A stretch of 64,000 nt of DNA from Methanomicrobium sp. W14 (lineage in GTDB: Archaea; Halobacteriota; Methanomicrobia; Methanomicrobiales; Methanomicrobiaceae): contig NZ_JAGGMM010000003.1 in NCBI RefSeq assembly GCF_017875315.1, forward strand, positions 248,001 through 312,000, in the 5' to 3' direction. Below are positions 17,669 through 26,451 of this stretch, in pieces. Under the pieces are notes generated by a model, which saw only the letters and a program-made list of their open reading frames with translations, searched no databases and was not told where the DNA came from. The number at the start of each line of letters is the position of its first letter. Position 1 is the first letter of the stretch. The position numbers and the translations under genes are program-made.

Positions 17669-17995
17669 ATGTCAATGCAAAGCGGCACGGATTCTGACTT
17701 TATTCCGGAAGACAGGTTTGCGCAGGTGACCGGGATAGAGCCTGTTGAGGTTTCCAAAGGATCTGCAAAGGCTTCCATGAAGATTGAAGACGGGCACAGA
17801 AACAGCCACGGCACGGCTCACGGCGGCAAAAGACGGAATTCTTACCGCAGATGCTGAGGAGTTTGAAAAGAACAATAAGATATCTCTTTATACGGTCTCG
17901 ATAACCTACGACAGCGGCAGAAAAATTGCGATATAATTGCGATATTCCAGGGAATGGCCTACAAAAAGACTCCAAAACCAGATATATCAGGATAA
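17669..17995 (+). pseudogene. Hot-dog thioesterase (PaaI-like), broken by internal deletion and frameshifts
   Basis: The first part reads FAQVTGIEPVEVSKGSAKASMKIEDGHRNSHGTAHGG, matching the N-terminal half of PaaI-type thioesterases up to the catalytic HGG. The reading frame then breaks. Later pieces in other frames (ISLYTVSITYDSGRKIAI and IAIFQGMAYKKTPKPDISG) match the family's last strands. The stretch that should hold the central helix is missing and two frame changes are needed. The intact enzyme would hydrolyse aryl- or acyl-CoA esters. I treat this as a decaying gene. Confidence 0.7.
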
Positions 17996-18070
17996 ATCCC
18001 CTTTTTCAGGCAGTCCCAAAACCGACCCTGCCAAAAAAAACAAATTCAAAAAAAGATTTTTTTGCTTTTT

Positions 18071-18688
18071 TCACTTATTTTCACATGTGAAATAGAGAAG
18101 CTTTCCGTTTTTTGAGATGCGCCGGTACGACAGACCGCATGATACGCATGTCTCTTTCAGGTCTTTTTCAAATATGGGTGCATAAAACCTGCCTTTACTG
18201 TAGTAATACCGCCAGTAGGAGTCAAGGATAATTCCGCTCTGCATCACGGGGCAGCAGCACACAAAAGAGCCTTCCTTTTTCAGGACACGCGACGCCTCCC
18301 TGATGCTTACCCTGAAATCGGGCATAAAATGAAGGGCAAGAGAGCATAAGACAACGTCGAAGGCTTCGTCCTTAAAGGGAAGCTTCACCGCATCCCCCTT
18401 TACAGGGTTAAAGTGGATTTTTCTGTGTTCCGATAAAAAAGAACTTTTATGCAGCATTTCATCCGAAATGTCAAGACCCGTGCATTTGTCCGAACTGTCC
18501 AGAATTCTTTCGCATATTCCCGTCCCGCAGGCGATATCAAGGACGTCCAAATCCCGAAACCCGCAAAGCATTTTTTCAAGAGTTTTGCGGTGGGCACCTG
18601 TCGTCGTCCTGTACAAAAAGGGCATTACGTAATATCTCATCCGGAAGTCATAGTTCTCCGTCGGCCGGGTAAAATCCTTACGTGACAT
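18071..18688 (-). CDS. Class I SAM-dependent methyltransferase
   Basis: A 205-residue Rossmann-fold methyltransferase with motif I VLDIACGTGICERIL (about 50-64), the acidic residue ending motif II (TGLDIS near 71-76), and AFDVVLCSLALHFMPDF (about 108-124) as motifs IV/post-I. The UbiE/Methyltransf_11 type is most likely. The substrate cannot be told. It overlaps the upstream regulator gene by 11 nt, so they are translated together and the methyltransferase may be the regulator's target or effector. A second CPVMQSG / CVSCGLSY cysteine set occurs near the C-terminus. Confidence 0.83.
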   Translation of the reverse strand: MSRKDFTRPTENYDFRMRYYVMPFLYRTTTGAHRKTLEKMLCGFRDLDVLDIACGTGICERILDSSDKCTGLDISDEMLHKSSFLSEHRKIHFNPVKGDAVKLPFKDEAFDVVLCSLALHFMPDFRVSIREASRVLKKEGSFVCCCPVMQSGIILDSYWRYYYSKGRFYAPIFEKDLKETCVSCGLSYRRISKNGKLLYFTCENK

Positions 18689-19439
18689 GATTTGCGTTGA
18701 GACTTTTGTAAAGCCCGGAGAGAGCCTTTAAGGTCCTGTAACCTTTGTCGGTTATTATGTAGTCGCTTCTTTCGTAGCGCTGAAATATCATCCCGGAATC
18801 GGTAAGCTTTTTTATGTGAAACAGAAGATTTCCCCCGCGAAGACCTGTCATCTTTGAAATTTCCGAAAACGAAAGGCTTTCTGATACGAGGGCCTTAAGT
18901 ATCTGGAACCTCTGGACATTCGATACGGGCTCCAGGACGTCTTTCACGATTTTCTCTTCGGAAATATCAGACACAGCCGATTTTTCATCCTCAGGTCCTG
19001 AATATACTCCAAGCGACTGCATTAAGTCAAGCTGCTTTTCAAATAGCCTGAAGACCTCGGAAAAACACGTGCCGCAGTTTTCGGATGTGCACTTCTTTCG
19101 AATCTCATTCATCTGCTCCCGGTATGAATTTATTATCTCGTCTGATACTTTGTCGTCATGAAGGTGCTTTGCTGTACCCTGCAAAAAGTCCATGAAAACC
19201 TTATAGCAGTTCTCACGCATCGCACATCCTTTGGTCATATTAGAGGAAAGACAGCTTTTTGCACTTTCTATCTGCTGCTCTTCGAACGCTTTTGCGTAGT
19301 TCTTCTTTATGTCGCCGAGAACCGTCTCTATGTGCTTCTGGCCCGACCGCTCCATGAACCGCCTGAGATCAGAACGCAGTCTGAATATCTCGTCTTTAAG
19401 CTCCACTATTTCATTTGCGGAATCAAATGCCGCTTCCAT
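18678..19439 (-). CDS. Cysteine-rich ArsR-like winged-helix regulator with N-terminal coiled coil
   Basis: A 253-residue protein. Residues 1-60 form a charged coiled-coil-like helix; residues 60-130 contain six cysteines (63, 72, 78, 117, 122, 125), including NCGTC; residues 165-245 are an ArsR-type winged helix (QRFQILKALVSESLSFSEISKMTGLRGGNLLFHIKKLTDSG). The cysteine pattern suggests metal or Fe-S/redox sensing that drives the DNA-binding domain. The gene is co-translated with a methyltransferase and lies divergent to a 59-residue CxxC protein, which could share control. Ligand and targets are unknown. Confidence 0.75.
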   Translation of the reverse strand: MEAAFDSANEIVELKDEIFRLRSDLRRFMERSGQKHIETVLGDIKKNYAKAFEEQQIESAKSCLSSNMTKGCAMRENCYKVFMDFLQGTAKHLHDDKVSDEIINSYREQMNEIRKKCTSENCGTCFSEVFRLFEKQLDLMQSLGVYSGPEDEKSAVSDISEEKIVKDVLEPVSNVQRFQILKALVSESLSFSEISKMTGLRGGNLLFHIKKLTDSGMIFQRYERSDYIITDKGYRTLKALSGLYKSLNANHVT

Positions 19440-19569
19440 AATTCTGCCGGCCCTCCTTTAGGTAATCGTCTGTCTGCCACATTATGGTTGAAGGTTATTT
19501 TTGTGTACCCGCAGTCTTTGTATATTTTAATGCCGCTTAAGTATATAACAATAACCTGCAAATTATGTT

Positions 19570-19749
19570 ATGGTGAGTAAATTGCCGACATGGAAATACA
19601 CTGGAAAAGAAATGACGAAAGAAAAAGCTGAAGAATCACTGAACAAAGTCAAAACCGCCTGTCTCGGGTGCGGGAAGCACAGCCCCGACTGCTCAATTGC
19701 AAAAGCTGTAGGCGACATCTCCGAAATGATTGAAAAATCAGGCAACTGA
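19570..19749 (+). CDS. Small CxxC...C protein, 59 residues, function unknown
   Basis: A short open frame starting ATG-GTG-AGT at 19570 and ending TGA at 19749. The protein is charged and hydrophilic and ends in an amphipathic helix (AVGDISEMIEKSGN). Its centre carries Cys31-x2-Cys34 and Cys41 (ACLGCGKHSPDC), with His37 as a possible fourth metal ligand. Coding character is good: no rare stops, balanced acidic and basic residues, and an archaeal TATA-like stretch (GTATATAACAA, about 20 nt upstream) that would give a nearly leaderless transcript. It diverges from the cysteine-rich regulator gene, so a shared metal or redox response is plausible. Confidence 0.6.
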   Translation: MVSKLPTWKYTGKEMTKEKAEESLNKVKTACLGCGKHSPDCSIAKAVGDISEMIEKSGN

Positions 19750-19870
19750 TTCCGGAATTATCCAAAACCCCCTACTCAAAATTAATTCATTTTTTTATTT
19801 CCGGGTGCAATCTGTACAATACGTTTAAAAGCTCTTTTTTCAAACTTAAATGAAGTCACCGGAGGCAAAG

Positions 19871-20566
19871 ATGACGGACGACTAATTTTCAGAAACGCTT
19901 AAAGGAGATATACTAAAATTTGGTGCGGACTTTGTCGGCATTGCGTATGCGTCATGCTTTGATAACCCCGGCTATGAAGGAAAAAACCCGAAAGATATTA
20001 TGGATGATGTCAGGTCTGTCATTATAATAGGGGTCTCCGTTCCAAAGGGGGCATTTGTGACACTTCCCAAAGGCCGTGCCGAATACACCAACACTCTTAT
20101 GGCCGGGACTGCAACGTTAAGGATAATTGCGTTTAAAGCCGCAAAAATCATCGAAACTGAAGGCTTTGTCGCAACGATAGCCCCGAGCGAGGGAAGCGAG
20201 TTCGGCTACTGGTATGCGGACCGCAAACTCCTGATGGCGGATTTTTCATCCAAGTATGCCGCATATAACGCAGGAATAGGAAATTTCGGGGTGAACCACC
20301 TGCTTATAACGAAAAAGTCAGGTCCCCGGGTGCGTATGACCGCAATACTTACTGATGCTCCTCTTAAGGCCGATGACAACGGCGGGCTTTCATTCATAAA
20401 CGAGGCGTGCCGTGACTGCATGAAATACATAGAAGTCTGCCCTCCAAAGGCCATTACCCCCGAAGGCGTTATCCACAGGGAGAGGTATGCAGATTATATG
20501 TTCAACTCCCTCGGGGGTCTTCGCTGCGGGATGTGCATTAAGGTCTGCCCCCTTGAGAAATTTTAA
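19871..20566 (+). pseudogene. Epoxyqueuosine reductase-like 4Fe-4S protein with a nonsense codon at position 5
   Basis: A strong ribosome site (GGAGG) precedes ATG 19871, but codon 5 is TAA (19883-19885). Reading on in the same frame gives a family-like protein: FSETLKGDILKFGADFVGIAYASCF, then AGIGNFGVNHLLITKKSGPRVRMTAILTD. The first Fe-S motif is damaged: CRDCMKYIEVCP has Tyr where a cluster cysteine is expected. The second, CGMCIKVCP, is intact. The next in-frame ATG (20000) would drop about 43 residues. Stop codon plus lost ligand make decay the likely state; reinitiation is possible but unsupported. Confidence 0.65.
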
Positions 20567-20596
20567 GTCAGATACAAAATGTCTAACTACAGAAAA

Positions 20597-21643
20597 TTAA
20601 GATTCGTTTTTGATGCCGCCGGCTTTCTTTTCAGCCCTGAAAAAACAGGAAGGATCATTATGAAAAACTCCTGTGCCGGCATATGAACTTGACGAACACC
20701 CGCCTTTGCACTCACCTATCTTTTCGCATTTTGCGCACAGAGGCCCGGCATCGTCTGCTGAAAAAACTCTCGTATACCTGAAAGAATCAGGACTAAACCA
20801 GATATCCCACAGACTCTGGTCACGGATATTACCTTCGCACACTTCATCAGGCATGGAAAGGCAGCCTTTTATTCGTCCGTCGCTCATTATCCCGCAGGAT
20901 ACAATTCCGGCAGGGCATCCTCTCCAGGGCCGCTCACCATCTCCGGTCTTTTTGACGTATTCCAGTCCGTCGCTGCATATAATCTCCGGAGACCCGGACT
21001 CAGCTTCTCTGGCCTGACTGCGTACGAATTCTCCAAGTGAAAGCATCTCACTGTCGCCAAGCTCAAGTCCGGGAGATTTTCGTGCACGTCCGGTTTGAAT
21101 TAACGGCTGAAGACGCCAGAAAGCCACACCAAGAGATTTGAAGGCTTCGTTCATAGAAGGAAGAAATCCGATATTTTCCCTGTTTACGGTAGTTATAATA
21201 TTATAACCAATCCCGGCTTCCTGGAAAAGTTTTATCGCATTAACAGCTTTTTCGTAGGAGCCGTTATAATTGCGAATGCGGTCATGGACATTCTGCGGAC
21301 CGTCTATACTCAGGCCCGCACCGGTAATTTTGCATTCATTCATCTTCCTGATCATCTTTTCGTCTATAACAAGCCCGTTTGTCAGGACATTTACGGGAAT
21401 GTTAAGGTCATTAAGATGTTTTGCTATCTGCATCCAGTCATCTCTCAAAAGGGGCTCGCCTCCCGTGAGGTCAACCTCCCGGACAAGGAGGTCAGGGAAC
21501 TGGTCGCAGAGAGACAGGGCCTCTTTTGTAGAAAGCTCTTTGGTACGTCTCATTCCCGCAACAGAGCCGCAATGCCTGCAACGCATGTTGCATTCAAGAG
21601 TCAGCTCCCAGCCGATTATAAAAGGGAATCCTTCAAAAACCAT
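20597..21643 (-). CDS. Radical SAM/SPASM domain protein
   Basis: A 348-residue radical SAM enzyme. Cys18-x3-Cys22-x2-Cys25 (LECNMRCRHC) binds the SAM-cleaving 4Fe-4S cluster; VDLTGGEPLLR (about 57-67) and LSIDGPQNVHDRIR are the GGEP and strand-5 motifs. The C-terminal third has the SPASM-type cysteines (C-x-AG...CG...GCLSMPDEVCEGN, then CAKCEKIGECKGGC) for auxiliary clusters. SPASM proteins modify peptides or proteins, or build cofactors. Its only close neighbour on the same strand is a 114-residue protein 50 nt upstream, with no obvious leader-core peptide structure. The substrate is unknown. Confidence 0.85.
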   Translation of the reverse strand: MVFEGFPFIIGWELTLECNMRCRHCGSVAGMRRTKELSTKEALSLCDQFPDLLVREVDLTGGEPLLRDDWMQIAKHLNDLNIPVNVLTNGLVIDEKMIRKMNECKITGAGLSIDGPQNVHDRIRNYNGSYEKAVNAIKLFQEAGIGYNIITTVNRENIGFLPSMNEAFKSLGVAFWRLQPLIQTGRARKSPGLELGDSEMLSLGEFVRSQAREAESGSPEIICSDGLEYVKKTGDGERPWRGCPAGIVSCGIMSDGRIKGCLSMPDEVCEGNIRDQSLWDIWFSPDSFRYTRVFSADDAGPLCAKCEKIGECKGGCSSSSYAGTGVFHNDPSCFFRAEKKAGGIKNES

Positions 21644-21693
21644 AAAAAATACCTTTATGGGAAGTGATTCTCAGAACCTTCTTCCGCACCCGG

Positions 21694-22038
21694 TCATTTT
21701 GCCCGGGTCTTGGTCTTAGTCTTACCTTTTACCTTCCGGAAGTGATTTTGAAGGATATAATAATCCCCTGCTCTTAGAAACAGCTCCCTTCCGGCAAAAT
21801 GATCATCAGCCAGATTCATTACCACCGGAGCAATCTCCGGATCAGGCATTTTTTTCTCGCTAAGGTACTCGTTCAGTGTTTTTTCAACGAATGCATTGAA
21901 ATCTTTGGATGGGGTCGCTATTATAGAATCCCCGACTTCCTTGAAATGCCAGTTCACTAAGGCAAGATATCTTACCCAGTCCCTGCGGTCGATAACCGCT
22001 TCAGGGACCTTTATTACATACTGCGTGATTGTTGGCAT
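21694..22038 (-). CDS. Protein of 114 residues, function unknown, upstream of the radical SAM gene
   Basis: The ATG at 22038 is preferred to longer open-frame starts because a minus-strand TATA box (AAATATATAC, about 22069-22078) would start transcription only a few nt before it. The product begins MPTITQYVIKVPEAV, has mixed alpha/beta character (ADDHFAGRELFLRAGDYYILQNHF) and ends in a very basic run (KVKGKTKTKTRAK), suggesting contact with nucleic acid or another acidic partner. No family is recognised. It is followed 50 nt later by a radical SAM/SPASM gene and may be its partner or substrate, on position alone. Confidence 0.5.
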   Translation of the reverse strand: MPTITQYVIKVPEAVIDRRDWVRYLALVNWHFKEVGDSIIATPSKDFNAFVEKTLNEYLSEKKMPDPEIAPVVMNLADDHFAGRELFLRAGDYYILQNHFRKVKGKTKTKTRAK

Positions 22039-22204
22039 AGCAATCAGCTCAGGGATGAATAAGCTAATCCTGTATATATTTCTTTGGTAGAGATAACTGC
22101 AATGGCGAGGGAAGTCCACAAAGGCCCTTATGGGTCTGGTGAAACTGCAGGTATTGAGATTATTTCGATACGTTTATCGCCGCGCCCCATATAGAGAAAT
22201 TATT

Positions 22205-22761
22205 ATGCCACCGGCAGCAGTCAAAACAGTCCGCGACCTGATATTCTGGCAGTATGCAAAACTTATTGCCAAATCTGCAGGTCTTGAGGGGCAGCATGCG
22301 TTTCAGATGAACAGGTTTATTCAGCTCAGGGACGGTAAAATTGTCTGGTCGTCGACAATACGGGAATGGTTAAGAGAGCATGAAAAACCCGACGAATGCA
22401 TATATTGCGGAGCGAAAGGTCCGCTGACAACAGAGCACATACTTGTCCACGCTGCTGCGGAGGACCTGACACACCGGACAATGCAATACGCGTGTGCATG
22501 CCATGCAATTCGGGAAAGGGCAAAAAAAGGCTTTACGAATGGGAAGGGTCGGACTCAAAGGACGAAATCCCGAGAATTGCCGAGGGTAAATACCTGAAGC
22601 TTCTGTATGACCTCCATGAAAAGAACGGGACACTGAACGTGGACAAAAAAGAGCTGGGGCACCTCATGTGTCCTCACTGTGACCTTAGAAAAAAGTGCAT
22701 CGGGGAAGGGACTGAAGAGAAGCTTACGGTATACTGCCTTGAATGGATTTTCCATAAATAA
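22205..22761 (+). pseudogene. HNH-nuclease-like zinc-finger protein split by a frameshift
   Basis: The first frame from ATG 22205 gives MPPAAVKTVRDLIFWQYAKL...CIYCGAKGPLTTEHIL. Near 22438-22452 the frame must shift by one base to continue with PRCCGGPDTPDNAIRVCMPCN, then SGKGKKRLYEW and MCPHCDLRKKCIGEGTEEKLTVYCLEWIF. Joined, these make an HNH-like domain (CxxC...EHI...N...CxxC) plus a second cysteine cluster, a layout known from small archaeal HNH proteins. A single lost base explains the break. It may be a pseudogene or a sequencing error; each half alone looks nonfunctional. Confidence 0.65.
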
Positions 22762-22890
22762 TGCACATGGATATAGAAAAAAATTAGCAAAATATGGATT
22801 TTTCCGGAGGCAGAAACCGGACAACTGCGGCTGATAAAGATATCCTAAAATCATGATGTATTTTATCCTGTCAGAATAGAAGGTAAAAGC

Positions 22891-23670
22891 ATGAGTGATG
22901 TCACGGTCATTGACCTGACTCCTGAAAACATCGCCGAATACGGTGTCTGCGGGTATAAGGACGTAAAAAAGCACGTTGAGCTGAGAAGAAAAATAGACTG
23001 GTTCAAAAAATACTACCCAAAGGGACTAAGAATAAAGGCGGTTTTAACGAAGGAAGGGGAATACCAGGGGATGCTTGAATACATGCCGGGCCGCTATGCC
23101 CACCGCCCTGTCGATGCCGGCGGGTATATGTTTATCCAGTGCATCTTCGTCGGGTTCAGGAAAGAATTCAAGGGCCACGGTTATGCTTCCTCCCTCATAG
23201 ACGCCTGCATAAGTGATGCAAAAAATGCAGGTATGAAAGGTGTTGCAGTCGTCACAAGAAAAGGCCCTTTTATGGCCAAAAAGGACATATTCGTCAAAAA
23301 GGGTTTTGTTATGGTCGATGAGGCAAAGCCTGATTTCGAACTTATGGCACTCAAATTCGACCCCGGGGCAGAAAATCCATCCTTTAAGGCGGATATAGAA
23401 AAGAACTGTGAAAAATATCCCGAAGGCCTGTCAATATTCCGTTCGGCCCAGTGCCCGTATTCTGAGAAAAACGTTGCGGCAATCATGGAGACGGCTTCAG
23501 AAAAATACGGTATAAAGGCCAGGCTTGTAGAAATGGAGGATGAAGAATCGGTCCAGAACGCACCCTCTCCCTTCGGGACGTTCTGCATCATGTACAACGG
23601 CAAGGTCATAAGTCACCACCCGATAAGCAATACAAGATTTGAAAACATCATGGATAAGATAATAAAATGA
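22891..23670 (+). CDS. GNAT acetyltransferase with C-terminal YoaP-like domain
   Basis: A 259-residue two-domain protein. Residues about 20-150 are a GNAT fold; the acetyl-CoA loop is near FRKEFKGHGYASSLIDACI. Residues about 180-259 look like the YoaP domain, a thioredoxin/glutaredoxin-like module: SIFRSAQCPYSEKNVAAIMETASEKYG, with CPYS in place of CxxC. Such GNAT-YoaP proteins are common in methanogens and clostridia, but no substrate is established. The single active-site-like Cys with Ser suggests mono-thiol chemistry or a structural role. It stands alone. Confidence 0.8.
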   Translation: MSDVTVIDLTPENIAEYGVCGYKDVKKHVELRRKIDWFKKYYPKGLRIKAVLTKEGEYQGMLEYMPGRYAHRPVDAGGYMFIQCIFVGFRKEFKGHGYASSLIDACISDAKNAGMKGVAVVTRKGPFMAKKDIFVKKGFVMVDEAKPDFELMALKFDPGAENPSFKADIEKNCEKYPEGLSIFRSAQCPYSEKNVAAIMETASEKYGIKARLVEMEDEESVQNAPSPFGTFCIMYNGKVISHHPISNTRFENIMDKIIK

Positions 23671-23879
23671 AGACTAAGAACACCGGCAATCAGATATATT
23701 TAATTAAAAAAATCTTTAGCCTGAAAAGGGTTCTTTAAGCTTTTTGATAGTATAATTTTTTTATCGCATCGATGTTTCTTACTTTTGCGGGTTCTTCCTT
23801 TACACCGGATTTTAAACAGGGATGTCACTCTCCCGGGTAAGCCCCGCAAAAAAAGGTTGGTATAATTAAGTCATCTGCA

Positions 23880-24524
23880 TCACGGGCTGCAGAGACGGAC
23901 ACCCAGTTCATACGCCTTTTTGCAGTCTTCCGGAAACACCGTCCTGTGCCTTTTGAGTCTTTCCTTCGGGTCGAAAAGAGATGATACGTATTTGTCGTAG
24001 TTTGCAAACTGAAGCGTCTCATACGAACAAAGCTTCTCGGAATATCCGAATATTCTTACCAGAACATTTTCTATCGAGCCGAAAACGGCATCATACCCGA
24101 CTTCCTTTGCCTGCTTTTCAGGAGCATTCATTGTGTATATCGCAGCCGTTTTGATTTTTCTCCCGAATATAGACGACGGGGGATTCGTATATGCAAGGTA
24201 CTGGAAGAAAAGCCTTTCAAGAAACGATCTCATCTCTCCTGTTACGTCCCCGAAGTATACCGGAGAGCCGATTACAAGTGCGTCCGCACCGGCGATTTCC
24301 TCAAGGACAGGTGCAAGTCCGTCCTTCAATACACATTTTCCATAGCTTTTTCCGTCTTTGACCTTGCAGGCAAAACAGCTGGTGCACCCGCGGTAATCAA
24401 GGTTATAAAGATGAAAGATTTTTGTCTGTGCACCTTTTGAGGCGGCGCCTTCCAGCACTTTTTCAACAAGAGTCTCAGTATTCCACTTTATCCTCGGGCT
24501 GCCGTTTATTCCTATCACTTTCAT
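23880..24524 (-). CDS. Iron-sulfur flavoprotein / NADPH-dependent FMN reductase family
   Basis: A 214-residue flavodoxin-fold protein. GINGSPRIKWNTETLV (5-20) is the FMN-phosphate loop, and CTSCFACKVKDGKSYGKC (about 47-64) gives Cys-x2-Cys-x2-Cys-x10-Cys, the compact cluster motif of archaeal iron-sulfur flavoproteins (Isf). GSPVYFGDVTGEMRSFLERL (about 87-106) is the second flavin-binding loop. It likely shuttles electrons from ferredoxin to small oxidants such as O2, peroxide or quinone-like compounds. It is close to a ferredoxin-nitroreductase and a flavin reductase-like gene on the same strand, which together form a small redox group. Confidence 0.83.
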   Translation of the reverse strand: MKVIGINGSPRIKWNTETLVEKVLEGAASKGAQTKIFHLYNLDYRGCTSCFACKVKDGKSYGKCVLKDGLAPVLEEIAGADALVIGSPVYFGDVTGEMRSFLERLFFQYLAYTNPPSSIFGRKIKTAAIYTMNAPEKQAKEVGYDAVFGSIENVLVRIFGYSEKLCSYETLQFANYDKYVSSLFDPKERLKRHRTVFPEDCKKAYELGVRLCSP

Positions 24525-24575
24525 TGAGATATCACACTCTTTAATTTTTTATTTTACCCGGAAACACTTAAACCT

Positions 24576-25394
24576 TCAAATCCATGTCACTTTAACCGGA
24601 TTTCGGCCGGGAACAGATTTCGCCTGATATCTGGGATATCCGAACATCACCGCATATCCAACCTTCCTCCCGTCAGGGATTCCTATTTCGTCCTGGAGAG
24701 GCTTATACGAAGAGGCCGCCATTGAAACGAATCCGGCCCAGCATGTCCCTATACCGAAGGCAGGTGCAGCAACGTCAAAATTTGTAAGGGCTATTATGGC
24801 GTCGACCGGAGAAACCGGGTTTCCCTCAGGGATATGCGCAAAAAGAAGATGAGGGGCATTGCGGCAGATAACGTCATTTCCTCCTTCAAAAGCCGTGATA
24901 AGCCCTCCCATCAGGCCGCTCATCGGGTGACTGACATTGACAAGCGTCTTCATCCATTCGATGGTAAGTTCAGCAATCCGTCTCACCTTTTCAAAGTCAT
25001 ATACGACTATCCATTCGACGGTCTGCCCGTTTCCACCTGAAGGTGCGTACCTTGCAATGTCCAGAAGCTCCGCTATTTTCTCCTTCTGCACCGGGTCTTT
25101 TGTATATAATCTGACAGAACGCCTTTTTTTCAGGTAAAGATCAATGTCTTCCGGGGAAATCTCTCCCGTACCTTCAGGCTGGTACTCGCGGTCGTCAGGG
25201 CGGAAACTGTGCTTAAGTGCTTTTTCAGGACAAAAAGCCTCGCAGTGCCCGCAAAGTATGCAAAGACCTGACATACCCTCTTCAACATACGGAAGATTAT
25301 TTTTTCCTGCCGGAATCACGATACCCATAGGGCATACTTCGGAGCAGGTCCCGCATTTTGTACAGAGACTGCCGTCAACGGTTATTGTATCCAT
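24576..25394 (-). CDS. Nitroreductase with N-terminal 2[4Fe-4S] ferredoxin domain
   Basis: A 272-residue fusion: residues 1-60 hold two 4Fe-4S motifs (CTKCGTCSEVCP and CILCGHCEAFCP), and about 95-270 form an FMN-binding nitroreductase domain (KKRRSVRLYTKDPVQKEKIAELLDIARYAPSGGNGQTVEW is the flavin-binding start). The fused ferredoxin lets the flavin take electrons directly from reduced ferredoxin. I prefer ATG 25394, preceded by GAGGTGA, to the longer frame at 25442, which would overlap the upstream gene. Natural substrate unknown. It is co-oriented with the flavin reductase gene. Confidence 0.85.
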   Translation of the reverse strand: MDTITVDGSLCTKCGTCSEVCPMGIVIPAGKNNLPYVEEGMSGLCILCGHCEAFCPEKALKHSFRPDDREYQPEGTGEISPEDIDLYLKKRRSVRLYTKDPVQKEKIAELLDIARYAPSGGNGQTVEWIVVYDFEKVRRIAELTIEWMKTLVNVSHPMSGLMGGLITAFEGGNDVICRNAPHLLFAHIPEGNPVSPVDAIIALTNFDVAAPAFGIGTCWAGFVSMAASSYKPLQDEIGIPDGRKVGYAVMFGYPRYQAKSVPGRNPVKVTWI

Positions 25395-25428
25395 GTATAC
25401 TGATTCACCTCTTTTTCCGTTATATTTA

Positions 25429-26001
25429 TCAGTCTTTGCCATTCTCCATTAATTTTCTGCCCGCACTCCAGGCATCTCCGGCGTACTCTCCGAGTGTCCA
25501 GTAATTATTGTCAGGCATAGTCAGAATGAGGGGATCTATCTTCTTAAAATCGGGTTTGTTCCCGCTGAAAACGTTTCCGTCCGCATATGCTCCTGCAATT
25601 TCTCCGATATAGAGGCTGTTTGACGGGAGAAGAACTGTCTTAACAAGCCTGCATTCGAGTGACACCGGACATTCGGATATCATAGGCGCCGTTTCAAGCC
25701 GCCCGTAGAATACATCAAAGACGCAGGACTTATCGGTCTTAACTCCTGAAACCATACCGCAATAATCCGCTTTTTCGAGAAGCGACCTTGGGACAATATT
25801 TACAGAGAAGGTTTCAGTCCCGGCGATTCCCTTTGGCGTATAATGAGTGTTTCCGATTGCACATACAATCATAGGAGGGCTTGCGTTTGCACGGGTGCAC
25901 CACCCTGCGGTCATGAAGTTAGCTTTCCCGTGAACCTTTGTCCCTACAAGAACAACAGGCATCGGGATGAAGAAGTTAGGATTTATTTCCTTCTTTTCCA
26001 T
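25429..26001 (-). CDS. Flavin reductase-like, FMN-binding protein
   Basis: A 190-residue flavoredoxin-type protein: PMPVVLVGTKVHGKANFMTAGWCTRANASPPMIVCAI is the FMN-binding beta-barrel entry, with NYWTLGE near the C-terminus. Family members bind FMN and reduce it or exchange electrons with ferredoxin or rubredoxin. The start at ATG 26001 follows GAGAGGTC. The gene ends 35 nt before the nitroreductase start and so is likely in one operon with it, with the iron-sulfur flavoprotein further downstream on the same strand. Confidence 0.8.
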   Translation of the reverse strand: MEKKEINPNFFIPMPVVLVGTKVHGKANFMTAGWCTRANASPPMIVCAIGNTHYTPKGIAGTETFSVNIVPRSLLEKADYCGMVSGVKTDKSCVFDVFYGRLETAPMISECPVSLECRLVKTVLLPSNSLYIGEIAGAYADGNVFSGNKPDFKKIDPLILTMPDNNYWTLGEYAGDAWSAGRKLMENGKD

Positions 26002-26146
26002 GGATGACCTCTCTGTTTTTTTGCATAATATATATTGCCCCAAAAATTACCCTGAAATATCCTTACCGGTTAACGCAGGGTAAGACATCCGCCCATACAA
26101 ACATATATTCCACAGAATTAACCAAAACTTACCGGATGATCTTACA

Positions 26147-26404
26147 ATGAGCTCTCGGGAAGGTTTCGGTTCATTTACATGGAATGCGTCCGACTACTGC
26201 AAAAATTCACCTGCCCAGAAAAAATGGGGAAATGAGCTTATCGAAAAACTCGGGCTTAACGGAAGCGAACGGCTTCTTGATATCGGTTGTGGTGACGGGA
26301 CACTGACGGCTGAGATTTCACGCCTGCTCCCGAAAGGCCAAGACCGTCTTATTCATGTAAGAATGGCAAGACTTGAAGCCAAAGCGAAAAAACCTGAAAA
26401 ATGA
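26147..26404 (+). pseudogene. Truncated SAM-dependent methyltransferase
   Basis: Of 85 residues, the first 65 match the start of a class I methyltransferase: NELIEKLGLNGSERLLDIGCGDGTLTAEISRLLPKGQ contains motif I (LLDIGCGDG). The reading then departs abruptly into DRLIHVRMARLEAKAKKPEK and stops, where motifs II-VI should follow. No continuation is evident in the other frames downstream, so the remainder was deleted. On its own it could not form a methyltransferase fold. Confidence 0.65.
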
Positions 26405-26451
26405 AGCCCGGGAACTTTCCGGTTTTCAGGAAATCATACCATTTACTCATA

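Noticed and set aside
20597-22038. Lanthipeptide/sactipeptide-type biosynthetic cluster around the radical SAM gene
   Set aside because: The neighbouring 114-residue protein has no cysteine-rich core or leader cleavage site, and no peptidase or exporter is adjacent.
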